A stretch of DNA of 64,000 nt from Zobellella maritima (GTDB lineage Bacteria > Pseudomonadota > Gammaproteobacteria > Enterobacterales > Aeromonadaceae). The stretch spans positions 990,602 to 1,054,601 of the forward strand of contig NZ_QCZE01000001.1 of NCBI RefSeq assembly GCF_003075035.1, in the 5' to 3' direction. The translations under genes and the position numbers were made by a program. The notes under the pieces are model-generated. The model did not search any database, was not told the DNA's origin, and worked only from the letters and a program-made list of their open reading frames with translations. Shown here piece after piece: positions 63,447-64,000 of the stretch (position 1 is the stretch's first letter; each line of letters starts with the position of its first letter).

Positions 63447-64000
63447 ATGGACAATCAGTCTAAAACCGGTAAGCCACTGGCAAGTGCCATCCATTGTCAG
63501 GACTGCAGCATCAGTCAGTTATGCATCCCCCTGGGACTGAATTCTGACGAGCTTGATGAACTGGACAACATCATAGAGCGTAAAAAACCCATTCAGAAGG
63601 GACAGACGCTGTTCAATGCCGGAGAGGAACTGAAGTCCCTCTACGCCATCCGCGCCGGCACCGTCAAATCCTATACCATCACCGAGCAGGGAGACGAGCA
63701 GATCACCGCTTTCCATCTGGCCGGCGACCTGGTGGGTTTTGATGCCATTAATACCGGTGTCCACCCTTCCTTCGCCCAGGCACTGGAAACCGCCATGGTC
63801 TGCGAGCTTCCTTACGACATCCTGGATGAACTTTCCGGCAAGATGCCGCGGCTGCGCCAGCAGATCATGCGTCTGATGAGCAACGAGATTCAGGGCGATC
63901 AGCAAATGATCTTGCTGCTTTCCAAGAAAACAGCCGAAGAGCGCCTGGCCGCCTTCCTGCACGGCCTGTCGATCCGTTATTCCCAACGAGGCTTCTCGGC
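63447..64000 (+). CDS. fnr: FNR-type oxygen-sensing regulator (3' end beyond window)
   Basis: Begins [20 protein letters not shown]; 184 codons are visible and the frame is open at the window end. The four [4Fe-4S] cysteines are present: three in [11 protein letters not shown] and one in MVCELPYD. The cyclic-nucleotide-like beta roll ([38 protein letters not shown]) and dimer helix follow; the HTH lies outside. FNR/EtrA switches on anaerobic genes and probably the cco cluster beside it. Confidence 0.93.
   Translation, partial: MDNQSKTGKPLASAIHCQDCSISQLCIPLGLNSDELDELDNIIERKKPIQKGQTLFNAGEELKSLYAIRAGTVKSYTITEQGDEQITAFHLAGDLVGFDAINTGVHPSFAQALETAMVCELPYDILDELSGKMPRLRQQIMRLMSNEIQGDQQMILLLSKKTAEERLAAFLHGLSIRYSQRGFS

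Overview
The window looks like the chromosome of an aquatic gammaproteobacterium, probably Aeromonadales (Oceanimonas/Zobellella/Oceanisphaera type). This rests on conserved order (rlmL, uup, rmf, fabA, lonH close to the enterobacterial arrangement, without ycbX, pqiABC or matP), initiator-tRNA genes, a cbb3 oxidase cluster beside fnr, and moderately high GC. The taxonomic call is inference from gene content, not from a search.

Layout. 1-0.3 kb: two initiator tRNA-Met genes on the minus strand with a recognisable promoter. 0.5-8 kb: housekeeping block with a translationally coupled rlmL-glutaredoxin-uup operon, rmf, fabA with a FabR-like operator, and lonH. 8-17.5 kb: assorted genes (PAP2 phosphatase, MJ1255/VC2487-type glycosyltransferase, GGDEF cyclase with a periplasmic binding domain, CapA-like protein, PhnD-like binding protein, secreted trypsin-like protease, DUF6933-like protein, DEAD-box helicase). 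17.7-22.7 kb: thiamine-binding MTH1187 protein, then a LysR / ureohydrolase / YjiH-type transporter cluster and a HAD hydrolase. 22.9-24.9 kb: an AT-rich pair (unknown protein, MFS exporter).

25-42 kb is a defence island. Its left edge holds decayed fragments (an Abi_2-like N-terminus, possibly an HsdM-like piece). An HTH protein and a 41-residue basic protein follow. Then comes a minus-strand train: hsdM, hsdS, ptuA, ptuB (Septu), mcrB, mcrC, hsdR and a YgjP-type metallopeptidase. A Septu pair and an McrBC pair therefore sit between hsdS and hsdR. ptuA carries a one-base frameshift at an A7 run. McrB has an extra domain, probably EVE-like, inserted in its GTPase domain. About 1 kb without genes separates hsdM from a tyrosine recombinase. 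Just upstream of that recombinase is a perfect 11-6-11 bp inverted repeat with the geometry of a tyrosine-recombinase core (dif-like) site.

42-45 kb: an ACP-acyl-AMP ligase-PlsC fusion. 45-55 kb: a nine-gene minus-strand acetoin/2,3-butanediol operon (acoA, butanediol dehydrogenase, acoB, free lipoyl domain, E2 catalytic domain, lipoate ligase, gluconate-DH subunit-3-like protein, GMC oxidoreductase, VOC protein). It lies behind a clear sigma-54 promoter and opposite acoR, with a palindromic likely enhancer between them. 55-64 kb: ccoNOQP, fixH-ccoI-ccoS, a SafE-type membrane protein and the start of fnr. FNR-like and ArcA-like sites lie upstream of ccoN. ccoG is absent from its usual place. 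These genes together form the micro-aerobic respiration module and its regulator.
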